A stretch of DNA of 64,000 nucleotides from Marinobacter oulmenensis (GTDB lineage: Bacteria > Pseudomonadota > Gammaproteobacteria > Pseudomonadales > Oleiphilaceae): positions 105,022-169,021 of the forward strand of contig NZ_JACHFE010000009.1 in assembly GCF_014201735.1 (NCBI RefSeq), given 5' to 3'. Position 1 is the stretch's first letter. Each line of letters begins with the position of its first letter. The notes below the pieces were generated by a model, which searched no databases, had not been told where the DNA came from, and saw only the letters and a list, made by a program, of their open reading frames with translations. The position numbers were made by a program, and so were the translations under genes. Below are positions 1-11,017 of this stretch, piece after piece.

Positions 1-2
1 AA

Positions 3-356
3 CAGGCGAAGGTGGTCGTCAGCGACCTGGACCCACCCCATGAAGATTTTCCCGGCGACGTAAAAGGGTGGCCGGAGCCTTCGGATGAATACCGAAGAAA
101 AATCATAGACAGGGATCTTCAACTGGTAAGAGAACGACTCGGTCGCAATCAAGAAGCTTTAGATGAACTGAGCGAAAACCCCATAGAAACTCGGAAGACT
201 TACTGGGGAGTATTCAAGCGAACAAGAACCAAAGACTTGGATCAGTATTCTGGGCCCGAAGACCCTCAATTCCACGAACTGCTCCAAAACTACCTCGTGC
301 GTTACATTGAAAACGACAAAAAGGAGATTCGTATTCTTGAGGAGGCCAGACCATGA
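3..356 (+). CDS. Hypothetical protein, C-terminal part (continues beyond window start)
   Basis: The frame is open to the left edge of the window, so this is most likely the C-terminal portion of a longer protein; a GTG at 12 is the first possible start inside the window but has no visible ribosome-binding site. The visible 117 residues are strongly charged, rich in Arg, Glu, Asp and Lys, and predicted mainly helical, with no signal peptide or membrane segment. I do not recognise a family. It ends in an ATGA overlap with the Tle1-like lipase and carries that gene's GGAGG ribosome-binding site (341-345), so the two are translationally coupled. In type VI effector operons this place is usually held by VgrG, an adaptor or an immunity protein; which applies cannot be told from the fragment. 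Its base composition is AT-richer than the genome core. Confidence 0.6.
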   Translation, partial: QAKVVVSDLDPPHEDFPGDVKGWPEPSDEYRRKIIDRDLQLVRERLGRNQEALDELSENPIETRKTYWGVFKRTRTKDLDQYSGPEDPQFHELLQNYLVRYIENDKKEIRILEEARP

Positions 357-2458
357 ACTCAACACTGGCCAAAACAATAAGTGAAGGATATAGAAACCCT
401 GCTAACAGAAGCTCCTTCTTTTCACATTTAGAAATTAAGGATTTAGATAATCTCTATGAGCAAAGAGAAACGACCTCTTCTGCCCTATCCCCCTGCGACA
501 CCAACCTCTTCATCGGCACCTTCTTTGATGGTACCGGCAACAATTACGGCGACAGCATCAGCCGCAATGATCACAGCGAGTCCAATGTTGCCAGACTCTA
601 CAATACCTTCCCTGGCATGAGCGTGCCTGGCGTACTGCCACCAGAGACCGACTGGCAGGCCAACCTGGCCGACTACGATAACTTTTTCCGTATCTACACA
701 CCTGGTGTCGGCACGGCATTCAGTCAGGTCGGAGATTCCGGAGAAGGTTTTTTCGACAAGACTCTCGGAGGTGGCACGGGGCGTCTGGGGGAAGTGCGCA
801 TTCTTTGGGGATTGGCCCAGGTCATCAATGCCGTACACCGTTACTTCCTCAAATCGATGCTGATCGACAACCAGGAAGTCCAGCGAGTGAGCGACTCAGG
901 CAACCTGGATGCGAGCGCCCTGCAAAGTGATCCGCTGGCCCGGACTTCCTATAACAAGTACGGGATTCAACAACAGCAACAGACGATTCCGCTGACCCTC
1001 GCAAGCTGGCTCAGGCGGCTACACCGTGCCATTGCCAATCATATGAGTGATGGATTCAGCGCGCCTGCCAACAAAGAGCCCGGCATCGTCAAAAACGTGT
1101 ATCTGTCTGCGTTCGGGTTTTCCCGTGGCGCCGCCGAAGCCCGAACCTTCTCCAACTGGCTGGTCAAGCTCTGTGAACTGGATGCCAGTCTGACCGGAAA
1201 GGCGAGCCAGGGGCTAACCCTCGGAGGCTTCCCGGCGACCTTCGATTTTCTGGGCATCTTCGATACGGTGGCATCAGTCGGCATCGCCAACATGGTGCCC
1301 ACCGCTGATGGTCATGGCGCCTGGGCAGACGCCGAGATTTCACTGGCCATTCCACCGAATGTAGCCCAGTGCGTTCATCTGGTTTCTGCGCATGAGAACC
1401 GCCAGTCCTTCCCGCTGGACTCCATATACAATGATCATTCCATTGCCAGCAATGGCGAGGAAATCGTCTTCCCCGGTGTGCATTCGGACATCGGCGGGGG
1501 CTACAGTCCCGGCGAACAGGGCAAAGGCACCGATAACATCGGGCGGGATATGATCTCCCGTATTCCGCTGGCAGTGATGTACCGGAAAGCCCGCTTGGCG
1601 GGTGTTCCGCTGAAACTGGAACAGGCGTTATCTGACGATCAGGACGGCTTTAAAATCGCCCCGGAGACCATCCGAGACTTCAACGCCTACATCAACCAAT
1701 GCCAGGTGAAGTCCGGCGAAACCGGGACTATTGTCCGTGAACATTGGCGCCGGGCCATAGAATGGCGTCTGAACAACCATCGGGCCGGAGGTGTGACTAC
1801 TCTGAGAAGCTATCGGCTTGCCTCCCAGTACGACCGGAACAACCTTGCCTCCGGTTATCGCAAGTTCCAGGAGGAACTGGAGCGGTTTTCGGAGTGGCAG
1901 GAAATACGCGAAAAACGCCGTCGTTACAGTAGAGGGAACCCGGGAGACGAGGCTGACTGGATCATTCTGAAAACCGGCGGCGATCCCTCCGCCGCCAAGG
2001 ATTGGCGACGAATCGATGAATTCTACCCTGAACTTGGCACGCCACCCGAGCCCGTTGCAGTAATGATGGATGAATACGTCCACGACTCAATCGCCGGCTT
2101 CCTGCCGGAGTGGGCAGGAGAAGCGGAGGTGATCGCTTATCTCCGGGAGTTGGTGGCCAAGAAGCATATTCTGGATGACAGCATCTTCTGGGAGGATAAA
2201 CGGGGTATTCATCTGACCGATGAGGAACGCGAACGAGCCGAGTACTATGAGCGCACCGGACGCATCCCTCCGATGTCAGACCTGGACGTCGGCGAGCACT
2301 ACCTGCTCGGTGGTGGCTACCTGCGCTTCCGGCTGATCTATGCCGGGGCGGATGACCAGATACTCACACGCCTGCAACTGAAAACCGGGAAAGCCAGCCC
2401 CCAACTGGCATTCGCCGGCGGCAGGGGCTCAGAGAGCGCCGCACGACCCAGTGCCTAG
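353..2458 (+). CDS. Tle1-like type VI secretion phospholipase effector (DUF2235)
   Basis: A 701-residue DUF2235 alpha/beta-hydrolase of the Tle1 class, a type VI secretion lipase family that attacks membrane phospholipids of target cells. Seen directly: an N-terminal strand motif GTFFDGTGNN near residue 53; the nucleophile elbow GFSRG with Ser near residue 257; a DTVAS segment; and HSDIGGGY near residues 377-384, which supplies the acidic and histidine-type residues typical of the family. There is no signal peptide, as expected for a type VI cargo. The start is the ATG in the ATGA overlap with the upstream frame, preceded by GGAGG. The first 40 or so codons are distinctly AT-rich, and composition changes near position 481, suggesting a joined N-terminus. 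No immunity gene is recognisable downstream. The family assignment is firm; actual secretion is inferred. Confidence 0.85.
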   Translation: MNSTLAKTISEGYRNPANRSSFFSHLEIKDLDNLYEQRETTSSALSPCDTNLFIGTFFDGTGNNYGDSISRNDHSESNVARLYNTFPGMSVPGVLPPETDWQANLADYDNFFRIYTPGVGTAFSQVGDSGEGFFDKTLGGGTGRLGEVRILWGLAQVINAVHRYFLKSMLIDNQEVQRVSDSGNLDASALQSDPLARTSYNKYGIQQQQQTIPLTLASWLRRLHRAIANHMSDGFSAPANKEPGIVKNVYLSAFGFSRGAAEARTFSNWLVKLCELDASLTGKASQGLTLGGFPATFDFLGIFDTVASVGIANMVPTADGHGAWADAEISLAIPPNVAQCVHLVSAHENRQSFPLDSIYNDHSIASNGEEIVFPGVHSDIGGGYSPGEQGKGTDNIGRDMISRIPLAVMYRKARLAGVPLKLEQALSDDQDGFKIAPETIRDFNAYINQCQVKSGETGTIVREHWRRAIEWRLNNHRAGGVTTLRSYRLASQYDRNNLASGYRKFQEELERFSEWQEIREKRRRYSRGNPGDEADWIILKTGGDPSAAKDWRRIDEFYPELGTPPEPVAVMMDEYVHDSIAGFLPEWAGEAEVIAYLRELVAKKHILDDSIFWEDKRGIHLTDEERERAEYYERTGRIPPMSDLDVGEHYLLGGGYLRFRLIYAGADDQILTRLQLKTGKASPQLAFAGGRGSESAARPSA

Positions 2459-2553
2459 CGGATGATCCAGTTCACTACACTACACGATTGGCCGGCCGCC
2501 AGATATCTTCAGTCAGCAGCGCAGAATTGTGTTGGAACTTTCGGGGTATCGGT

Positions 2554-2579
2554 GGCTAGGAGGTATTTCACTCCTAGCC
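2554..2579. repeat. Perfect 9-bp inverted repeat (hairpin) after the lipase gene
   Basis: GGCTAGGAG and CTCCTAGCC face each other across an 8-base loop in the gap between the convergent lipase and cold-shock genes. There is no T run on either side, so it is not a textbook intrinsic terminator, but its place at a convergent junction suggests a transcript-end or RNA-stability role. That role is inference. Confidence 0.5.
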
Positions 2580-2612
2580 TAGTCGTTGGACTATTGGGGC
2601 AGGAAGCGACGA

Positions 2613-3152
2613 TCAGTCGCTCAGTATGGACACGTTGTTGGCCTGCAGGCCTTTCTCCGCCTCCACCACATCGAAGCGCACCAGTTGTCCCTGGCGCAGC
2701 ACACGACGGCCGCGGCCGCGAATGGCACGGAAGTGCACGAAGACCTCGTCGCCCCCGTCGCGGACGATAAAGCCAAAGCCTTTCTTGACATTGAACCACT
2801 TGACGGTGCCCTCTTCATCACCCTCAGGGGAGTCATCGTCCAGATCGTCGTCCTCGGGCTGGTTATTGCGTGGTTGACGATTCTGGCGAGGTGCCTGGTT
2901 ACGGCTCTGGTTACTGGAGGCTGCTGTCTGTTTGCCAGCCACGAGGATGGACAGGACACCGACGATGGCAAAAATGACCACGGCAAAGACATAGGCCGCG
3001 ATACCGCTGCCACTGCCCAGTGCCTCAAGGGGCTCGCCAAGGGCCAGCAGGCGAAGGGCGTCCGGCGTGGATGTAAGCAGAACGCCGAGGACAAGAGGTG
3101 CCGGAATTGCGATCAGGACGGAAACAAGGATCGCCTTGGCTGGATTACGCAT
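2613..3152 (-). CDS. Membrane-anchored cold-shock domain protein
   Basis: About 179 residues. The N-terminal half holds two hydrophobic segments (an [17 protein letters not shown] stretch and an [23 protein letters not shown] stretch), followed by a disordered Asn/Gln/Arg-rich linker and an Asp/Glu patch, then a C-terminal cold-shock domain of about 65 residues. That domain carries both nucleic-acid-binding motifs, KGFGFI (RNP1) and VFVHF (RNP2). The layout predicts an inner-membrane protein presenting a single-strand RNA/DNA-binding OB fold to the cytoplasm, unlike classic soluble CspA proteins of about 70 residues. Start choice: ATG 3152 follows GGAGA; an in-frame ATG at 3170 would add six residues but has no ribosome-binding site. 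It stands alone, divergent from slyX. Domain call is firm, topology inferred. Confidence 0.8.
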   Translation of the reverse strand: MRNPAKAILVSVLIAIPAPLVLGVLLTSTPDALRLLALGEPLEALGSGSGIAAYVFAVVIFAIVGVLSILVAGKQTAASSNQSRNQAPRQNRQPRNNQPEDDDLDDDSPEGDEEGTVKWFNVKKGFGFIVRDGGDEVFVHFRAIRGRGRRVLRQGQLVRFDVVEAEKGLQANNVSILSD

Positions 3153-3305
3153 TGGATGAATAGTCTCCATGGTTTGACGCTAACGATAAACAGCCGGACA
3201 TCAGGTAACATGGGCGTCCGGCCGGTGATGACCTCCGGGCAACAAGGATGCCCGGCGGCAAAAGGCGGCATGATACCAGATTGCATAAAGGGCTGACCAA
3301 ACCCC

Positions 3306-3524
3306 ATGAGTAAAAAGACGCTTGAAGACAGGCTGGCAGAACTGGAAACCCGGTTGGCGTTCCAGGATGACGTCATCCATACGCTCAGTGAGCAGGTGGC
3401 GCAGCAGGAGTTGGACATCCGGGAGTTGTGGCACGCCAAGCAATTGCTGCACAAGCAGTTGAAGGACATTTCCCCGTCCAATGTAAAAAAAGAGGAGGAT
3501 GAAACACCTCCTCCTCATTACTGA
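3306..3524 (+). CDS. slyX: SlyX family protein
   Basis: A 72-residue protein with the SlyX layout: an almost entirely coiled-coil body of Leu/Glu/Gln heptads (LEDRLAELETRLAFQDDVI and following) and a charged tail ending PPPHY, the family's usual C-terminus. Length is normal. SlyX proteins are widespread in gammaproteobacteria; the E. coli gene lies beside slyD, but its biochemical role is unsettled. Here it is a single gene, divergent from the cold-shock gene and convergent with dapE; its last codons contain the terminator that serves the dap operon on the other strand. Confidence 0.85.
   Translation: MSKKTLEDRLAELETRLAFQDDVIHTLSEQVAQQELDIRELWHAKQLLHKQLKDISPSNVKKEEDETPPPHY
3485..3513 (-). 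terminator. Intrinsic terminator for the map-glnD-dap operon
   Basis: Read on the minus strand, a GAGGAGG / CCTCCTC stem with an 8-base loop is followed directly by seven T residues. It lies about 50 bases past the dapE stop codon, inside the 3' end of the convergent slyX gene. Confidence 0.75.
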
Positions 3525-3563
3525 ACGTTTTATTCCCCTCACGGGATGAGGGGGAAGCCGTGG

Positions 3564-5728
<2,165 letters not shown>

Positions 5729-5781
5729 CGGGTGCTTGCTCCTGTTCAAGTTGAATCTGAAATTGGATGTGACGGGCGTGT

Positions 5782-6126
5782 TCAGTGGGTCCACTTTGCC
5801 CATGTGTCTGCGTTAAAGCCCACGGAGATGGCGTTGTCTGCGCGTTCGACAACTGGCCGCTTGATGATGGAGGGATTCTCCAGCATGACCTGGTGTGCCG
5901 TGTCTGCGTCCATGCTATCACGCACCTCCTCCGGCAGTTTGCGCCAGGTGGTTCCGCGCCGGTTAACGAGAGTTTCCCAGCCAACGGCCTGTTCCCACTG
6001 ACGGAGCTGGTCGTCGCTCAGACCGTCTTTTTTGAAATCGTGGAATTCATAGTCAATGCCGTTTTCTTCCAGCCACTTCCGGGCTTTTTTCACGGTGTCG
6101 CAGTTTCTGATGCCGTACAGTTTCAT
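5782..6126 (-). CDS. yffB: ArsC/Spx-family thioredoxin-fold protein, YffB-like
   Basis: A 114-residue ArsC-family protein of the YffB/Spx type. The N-terminal GIRNCDTVKKA motif places the single conserved Cys near residue 9, and the RGTTWRKL and IIKRPVVE segments are typical of the family. YffB relatives bind glutathione and may be thiol-linked reductases, but the physiological substrate is not known; real arsenate reduction is unlikely to be its role here because there is no ars gene nearby. Its place between dapC and dapD is a conserved linkage in pseudomonad-like genomes, so it is probably cotranscribed with the DAP genes. The family call is confident, the function is not. Confidence 0.88.
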   Translation of the reverse strand: MKLYGIRNCDTVKKARKWLEENGIDYEFHDFKKDGLSDDQLRQWEQAVGWETLVNRRGTTWRKLPEEVRDSMDADTAHQVMLENPSIIKRPVVERADNAISVGFNADTWAKWTH

Positions 6127-6143
6127 GGGCCGTTTTTCTGCTC

Positions 6144-7349
6144 TCAGGCGTTTTGGGATTTAACGAAAGTCACGATGCGTCTTGCGGCTTCCACGCATTC
6201 CTCCAGTGGTGCAACCAGGGCCATGCGGACGCGGTTTTCGCCGGGATTGTGGCCGTCCACCGTTCTTGAAAGGTAGCGGCCGGGCAGTACGTGTACGTTC
6301 TGTTGGGCGGACAGTTCACGGGCGAAGGTCTCGTCGCTCATCGGTGTTTCCGGCCAGAGGTAGAAGCCGGCGTCCGGGTAATCCACATTCATGACTTCCC
6401 GCAGGATGGGCACCACGGCTTCGAATTTGTCGCGGTAGGCCGCGCGGTTCTCCCGGACGTGGTCTTCGTCGTTCCAGGCGGCAATGCTGGCCAGTTGATT
6501 GTGGACCGGCATGGCGCAGCCGTGGTAGGTCCGGTATTTCAGGTAACCGGCGAGCAGGTCCGCGTCCCCGGCCACAAAGCCGGAACGCAGTCCCGGCAGA
6601 TTGCTGCGTTTGGACAGGCTGTGGAATACCAGGCAGCGCCGGAAATCGTACCGGCCGATAGCTGCGCAGGTCTGCAACAGTCCCTCCGGAGGCTGGCTCT
6701 CATCCGGGTAAAGCTCCGAATAGCATTCATCGGAGGCAATGATGAAGTCGTGCCTGTCCGCGAGTTCGATCACCCGGGTCAGTGTTTCCCGGGGAATGAC
6801 CGCGCCACTCGGATTGCCCGGTGAGCACAGGAACAGAATCTGACAATCCTGCCAGATGCTGTCTGGAACCGCGTCAAAGTCCGGGATGAAACCGTTATCG
6901 GCATCGCAGGACAGATAGACCGGATCGGCGCCGGCCAGGAACGCCGCGCCTTCATAGATCTGGTAGAACGGATTGGGGCTGACCACCTTGGCGGCTGGCC
7001 TGCTGTTGTCCACCAGTGCCTGTACCAGTGCAAAAATGGCCTCCCGCGTGCCGTTGACCGGAACCACGTGGCGTGCCGGGTCAAGGGTGCCCGGCGTCAG
7101 ACTGAAGCGACGGCTTGCCCAGCCGGCAATGGCTTCTCTAAGTTCGTCAGTACCCCGGGTTGTGGGATAGTTGGCGAGCTTGTCCAGGTTGTCAGCAATG
7201 ACCTGTTTTACGAAAGCCGGTGACGGATGTTTCGGCTCACCAATACCCAGTGATATGGGCGCCAGATGTTCCGGTTCCTGGATGCCAGCCTTGAGTCTGG
7301 CCAGCTTTTCGAACGGGTAGGGATGGAGTCGGTCCAGGTTCCGGTTCAT
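6144..7349 (-). CDS. dapC: Succinyl-diaminopimelate aminotransferase
   Basis: A 401-residue class I/II PLP-dependent aminotransferase converting N-succinyl-2-amino-6-ketopimelate to N-succinyl-DAP with glutamate as donor. Visible: the PLP-phosphate region NGTREAIFALVQAL near residue 100, the SPGNPSG motif near residue 180, and the Schiff-base lysine in SLSKRSNLPGLRSGF near residue 248, followed by the usual C-terminal PGRYL/NRVR segment with the carboxylate-binding Arg. The start ATG overlaps the glnD stop in an ATGA, so it is coupled to glnD. Linkage with dapD and dapE supports DapC over a generic aspartate aminotransferase. Confidence 0.93.
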   Translation of the reverse strand: MNRNLDRLHPYPFEKLARLKAGIQEPEHLAPISLGIGEPKHPSPAFVKQVIADNLDKLANYPTTRGTDELREAIAGWASRRFSLTPGTLDPARHVVPVNGTREAIFALVQALVDNSRPAAKVVSPNPFYQIYEGAAFLAGADPVYLSCDADNGFIPDFDAVPDSIWQDCQILFLCSPGNPSGAVIPRETLTRVIELADRHDFIIASDECYSELYPDESQPPEGLLQTCAAIGRYDFRRCLVFHSLSKRSNLPGLRSGFVAGDADLLAGYLKYRTYHGCAMPVHNQLASIAAWNDEDHVRENRAAYRDKFEAVVPILREVMNVDYPDAGFYLWPETPMSDETFARELSAQQNVHVLPGRYLSRTVDGHNPGENRVRMALVAPLEECVEAARRIVTFVKSQNA

Positions 7350-9994
7350 TGAATATCGTCCAGCATTTTGCAGAGGTCCTGTTGCAGATCCCGGCAGATA
7401 CCCGGATCCCGAAGCTGTCCACCGTGCTCGTCGGTGATAAAGAATACGTCCTCGACGCGTTCCCCCAGCGTGGCGATTTTTGCGTTAGTGAGCCTGACCC
7501 GATGCTCCAGCAGAACCTGGCCGATGCGTGCCAGAAGACCCGGGCGGTCGGGGGTGACCACTTCCATGACCGTCCGCTGGTTGACCGTGTCGTTGGAGAA
7601 GGTGACTTCCGTCGGGAAGGCAAAGTGTTTGAGCTGCCTCGGGGTGCGCCGGTGAATGATGTCCGGGTAGTCATCCGGATCATCCAGTTCCTCGATGAGC
7701 CGGCTCCTGACGCGCTCCTTGCGGTCAGGGTCGACGCCCAGGGGCTGTCCCTGTTCGTCCAGAACCACGTAGGAACTGATGGAGTAGGGGCCGTCCTCGG
7801 TTGCGCTGATCCGGGCATCCACGATGTTGAGGTTAAGCTGTTCAAGCACCGCGGTTGTGGCTGCAAACAGCGCAACCCGGTCTTTCATATAGATGATGAT
7901 CTGGGAGTAGCCGTCGGTCGGGCCGCCCCGGGTATCGCGAATCAGGACCAGCGGGTCCGGGTCATCGCCGTGGCGGATGATGGCCGCTGTCTGCCAGGCG
8001 ATGTCCACGGTGGAATCCTGCAGAAAGTATTCGTCATCCACGGTATTCCAGACCCGGTCAATCTGCTCATCGGTCATATTCTGGGCAAGCAGGATTTCCC
8101 TCGCCTCTTCTCTTGTCGCCCGGATCCAGTCCTGACGGTTGACGGGGGTATCGGTGCCCCGGCGCAGTGCCCGCTTGGTCTCGATATAGAGCTGGCGTAG
8201 AAGCGACGCTCGCCAAGTGTTCCAGAGCTTCGGGTTGGTGGCGCTGATGTCGCAGACGGTCAGGATATACAGGTAATCCAGGTGTGCCTGACTGGGTACG
8301 GCGCGAGCGAAGGCCTGGATGATGTCCGGATCAGAGATGTCCTTGCGCTGGGCGGTCATGGACATCAGCAGGTGGTTTTCCACCAGCCAGGACACCAGTT
8401 GGGTGTCGCGCTCACTCAGGTGATGGCGCTGGCAGAACGCCTCGGCGTCAATGGCGCCCAGTTCCGAATGGTCTCCGCCCCGGCCTTTGGCGACGTCGTG
8501 GTACAGGCCGGCAATGAACAGGGTTTCCAGTTTCGGCAGGCGGTGTATCAGCCGGGACGCCAGCGGGTACTCGGGGCTGGCCTCACCACTGTTCAGCCGC
8601 ACCATGTTTCGGATCACCCGCATGGTGTGGGCGTCCACCGTAAAAATATGGAACAGGTCGTGCTGCATCTGGCCGATAATCTGCCCGAATTCCGGCAGAT
8701 AGCGCCCCAGAACATTGTACTTCTTCATTGCAGACAGGCTCTGGTCCAGCGCGTGGGGCGTGCGTAGCAGTTCCATAAACAGGGTGGTGACCGCCAGATC
8801 CGAGCGGAAGGCGTCATCGATGAGGTGGCGGTGCGCCCGCAGCGAACGGATCGTGGTTGCCCGGATCCCCTTGATCTCGGGGTGCTGGGCCATCAGCACG
8901 AAGATTTCCATGATCGCGTAGGGCGCGTAGGCAAAGACCTGGTTGTTGACCGCTTCAATGTAGCGATTGCGGATCTGGAAGCGCTTGTTCAGCGGTCGGA
9001 TTTCGTCTTCATCGCCGGCACCTAGGATGGCTTCGTCGTAGTACTGCAGGATGACATCCGTCAGCTCTGCCAGGGCGAGGACGCTGCGGTAGTACTGCTG
9101 CATCATCAACTCGACTGCCAGGCGCTCATCCTCATCCCGGTAACCCAGCATATCGGCCAGGGCCCGCTGGTGGTCGAACAGCAGGCGGTTTTCGTTGCGG
9201 TCGGCGATCAGTTGCAGACCGTAGCGCAGGCGCCAGAGGAAAGTTTCGCCCCGGTGCAGGATGTCATGTTCTTCCTGGGTCAGGATGCTGAAGCTGGTAA
9301 GGTCGGCAATGTTCTGCAGGCCGAAATGGCGTTTGGTGATCCAGCCGATGGTCTGGATGTCACGCAGTGCCCCCGGCGACCCTTTAACGTTGGGCTCCAG
9401 GTTGTATTCGGTGTCACCGTACTTGCGGTGACGCTGCTGCTGTTCGTCCCGTTTGGCCAGGAAGTAATCGTGATCCGACATGACCTCGTCGGAATAGACT
9501 TTCCCGCCGAGCTCCGCACGCAGGGCGTCCGGGCCGGCAATCGTCCGGGTTTCCAGCAGGTTGGTCAGAATGGTGATGTCGTCCCGGGCTGCTGCAATGG
9601 ATTCGGCCAGGCTGCGCACGCTGTGACCAATATCCAGCTTGAGGTCCCACAGAAGGGTGACAAAGGCTCTCAGGTCTTCCTGCCAGGCTTCCTCTATACC
9701 GTTACGGGTGAGAATCAGCAGGTCGATATCGGAATGTGGGTGCAGTTCGCCGCGGCCATAGCCCCCCACGGCGACCAGAGCGACATCAGGGGAGTTGGCG
9801 AAAGGATAGCGATTCCAGACCAGCCGAAGAACCGTATCGACAGTGTCTGCCCGGGCCTGCACCAGCGCTCGGACATCTGCGCCCTGGCGGAAGGCCTCGG
9901 CATCGGCGTTGTAGCTTTCCCGGAGCAATTCCCGCGCGGCCAGAACCGGGGAAACGTCGTTGCTGATCCGGGATTCCAGCTCGCTTCGGTCCAC
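7346..9994 (-). CDS. glnD: Bifunctional PII uridylyltransferase / uridylyl-removing enzyme
   Basis: The cytoplasmic glutamine sensor of the nitrogen cascade: it uridylylates PII (GlnB/GlnK) when glutamine is low and de-uridylylates it when glutamine is high. The 882-residue length and domain order are complete: a nucleotidyltransferase domain with GGYGRGELHPHSDIDLL near residue 73, a linker, the HD hydrolase domain with YHDVAKGRGGDHSELG near residue 500, and two C-terminal ACT domains (about 700-780 and 800-882) that bind glutamine. It follows map directly and overlaps dapC. Through PII and NtrB/NtrC it would control the NtrC-type promoter proposed for the amide operon near 60.5 kb. Confidence 0.97.
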   Translation of the reverse strand: MDRSELESRISNDVSPVLAARELLRESYNADAEAFRQGADVRALVQARADTVDTVLRLVWNRYPFANSPDVALVAVGGYGRGELHPHSDIDLLILTRNGIEEAWQEDLRAFVTLLWDLKLDIGHSVRSLAESIAAARDDITILTNLLETRTIAGPDALRAELGGKVYSDEVMSDHDYFLAKRDEQQQRHRKYGDTEYNLEPNVKGSPGALRDIQTIGWITKRHFGLQNIADLTSFSILTQEEHDILHRGETFLWRLRYGLQLIADRNENRLLFDHQRALADMLGYRDEDERLAVELMMQQYYRSVLALAELTDVILQYYDEAILGAGDEDEIRPLNKRFQIRNRYIEAVNNQVFAYAPYAIMEIFVLMAQHPEIKGIRATTIRSLRAHRHLIDDAFRSDLAVTTLFMELLRTPHALDQSLSAMKKYNVLGRYLPEFGQIIGQMQHDLFHIFTVDAHTMRVIRNMVRLNSGEASPEYPLASRLIHRLPKLETLFIAGLYHDVAKGRGGDHSELGAIDAEAFCQRHHLSERDTQLVSWLVENHLLMSMTAQRKDISDPDIIQAFARAVPSQAHLDYLYILTVCDISATNPKLWNTWRASLLRQLYIETKRALRRGTDTPVNRQDWIRATREEAREILLAQNMTDEQIDRVWNTVDDEYFLQDSTVDIAWQTAAIIRHGDDPDPLVLIRDTRGGPTDGYSQIIIYMKDRVALFAATTAVLEQLNLNIVDARISATEDGPYSISSYVVLDEQGQPLGVDPDRKERVRSRLIEELDDPDDYPDIIHRRTPRQLKHFAFPTEVTFSNDTVNQRTVMEVVTPDRPGLLARIGQVLLEHRVRLTNAKIATLGERVEDVFFITDEHGGQLRDPGICRDLQQDLCKMLDDIQ

Positions 9995-10765
9995 TTAGAA
10001 AGACTCTTCCGATCGTTTGGTCAGCACTTCATAGCCGTCGGCAGTGACCAGAATGGTGTGTTCCCACTGGGCCGACAGTTTGTGGTCCTTGGTCACCGCG
10101 GTCCAGCCATCGCCGAGCACCTTGGTCTGGTATTTGCCCTGGTTGATCATCGGCTCAATGGTGAAAGTCATGCCTTCCTTGAGTTCGAAGCCGGTGCCTG
10201 CCTTGCCGTAGTGCATGACCTGGGGGTCCTCATGGAAGCCCTTGCCGATGCCATGCCCGCAGAAGTCCCGGACCACGGAATAGCGATGTTTTTCGGCGTG
10301 CTCCTGGATTACGTGGCCAATATCGCCAAGACGGGTGCCGGGCTTGACCAGTTCAATGCCTTTATAGAGGCATTCCTGGGTAATCTGGATAAGGCGCTCG
10401 GTGCCGGGTTTGGGTTTACCGACCACCCACATCTTGCTGGTGTCGCCGTGATAGCCATCCTTGATGACGGTCACATCGATATTGATGATGTCGCCGTGCT
10501 TGAGCACCTTCTTTTCTGTTGGAATGCCGTGGCAGACCACGTGATTGACCGAGGTGCAGATGGATTTCGGGAACCCCTTGTAGTTGAGAGGGGCGGGCAC
10601 CGCTTTCTGCTCATTCACAATATAGTCGTGAGCGAGACGGTCCAGCTCTTCGGTGGTCACGCCAGGCTTGACGTGCTCATCCAGCATTTCCAGGACGTTG
10701 GCCGCCAGACGGCCGGCCACGCGCATTTTCTCAATTTCTTCCGGGGTCTTGATCGTTACCTGCAT
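9995..10765 (-). CDS. map: Type I methionine aminopeptidase
   Basis: Removes the initiator methionine from nascent proteins. The 256 residues match bacterial type Ia MetAP. The five metal ligands lie in recognisable segments: NIDVTVIKDGYHGDTSKM (Asp pair), FCGHGIGKGFHEDP (His), MTFTIEPM (Glu) and AQWEHTILVT (Glu). It is the first gene of the minus-strand operon, divergent from rpsB across about 250 bases; the map/rpsB divergent pair is conserved in gammaproteobacteria. The start ATG at 10765 is followed within one codon by the conserved VTIKTPEEIEKMR. Confidence 0.97.
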   Translation of the reverse strand: MQVTIKTPEEIEKMRVAGRLAANVLEMLDEHVKPGVTTEELDRLAHDYIVNEQKAVPAPLNYKGFPKSICTSVNHVVCHGIPTEKKVLKHGDIINIDVTVIKDGYHGDTSKMWVVGKPKPGTERLIQITQECLYKGIELVKPGTRLGDIGHVIQEHAEKHRYSVVRDFCGHGIGKGFHEDPQVMHYGKAGTGFELKEGMTFTIEPMINQGKYQTKVLGDGWTAVTKDHKLSAQWEHTILVTADGYEVLTKRSEESF

Positions 10766-10868
10766 CGGGCTTCCTGTTGATTTGCGTCAAACCACCATTT
10801 TAAGGGCCGCGCGGTTCCGGTACAAGGAAGCCGGTCGCCAAAAATAATGGCGTTGTCAGGGGTGTTTG

Positions 10869-10877
10869 TGGTATAAA
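10869..10877 (+). promoter_or_regulatory. Candidate extended -10 promoter for rpsB
   Basis: TGGTATAAA forms an extended -10 element about 140 bases before the rpsB start. The nearest -35-like TTGTCA (10853-10858) is only 13 bases away, so recognition would rest mainly on the extended -10. The resulting 130-base 5' leader fits the long leader through which S2 is known to repress its own operon, but no specific S2-binding fold was confirmed. Confidence 0.45.
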
Positions 10878-11017
10878 CGCGCCCGCTGGCAAAGATCCAG
10901 CAAATTCGCACACGTGTCGGCACGTTATCCCAGGGTGCCTGCTCCTGCTTATAAGGGGCGAGGTTGGGGTAATTGGACGCGTGGAGGACTAACCCGAAGC
11001 TAAAGAAGGTAACTATC

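Noticed and set aside
2586..3296. 236-residue plus-strand open frame over the cold-shock gene
   Set aside because: It mirrors the cold-shock domain coding strand and has no motifs of its own.
3533..3558. Second hairpin after slyX (TTCCCC/GGGGAA)
   Set aside because: No T run on either strand; the hairpin at 3485-3513 with seven T residues is the better terminator.
9170..10780. 536-residue plus-strand open frame
   Set aside because: Antisense to glnD and map; low-complexity translation typical of GC-rich shadows.
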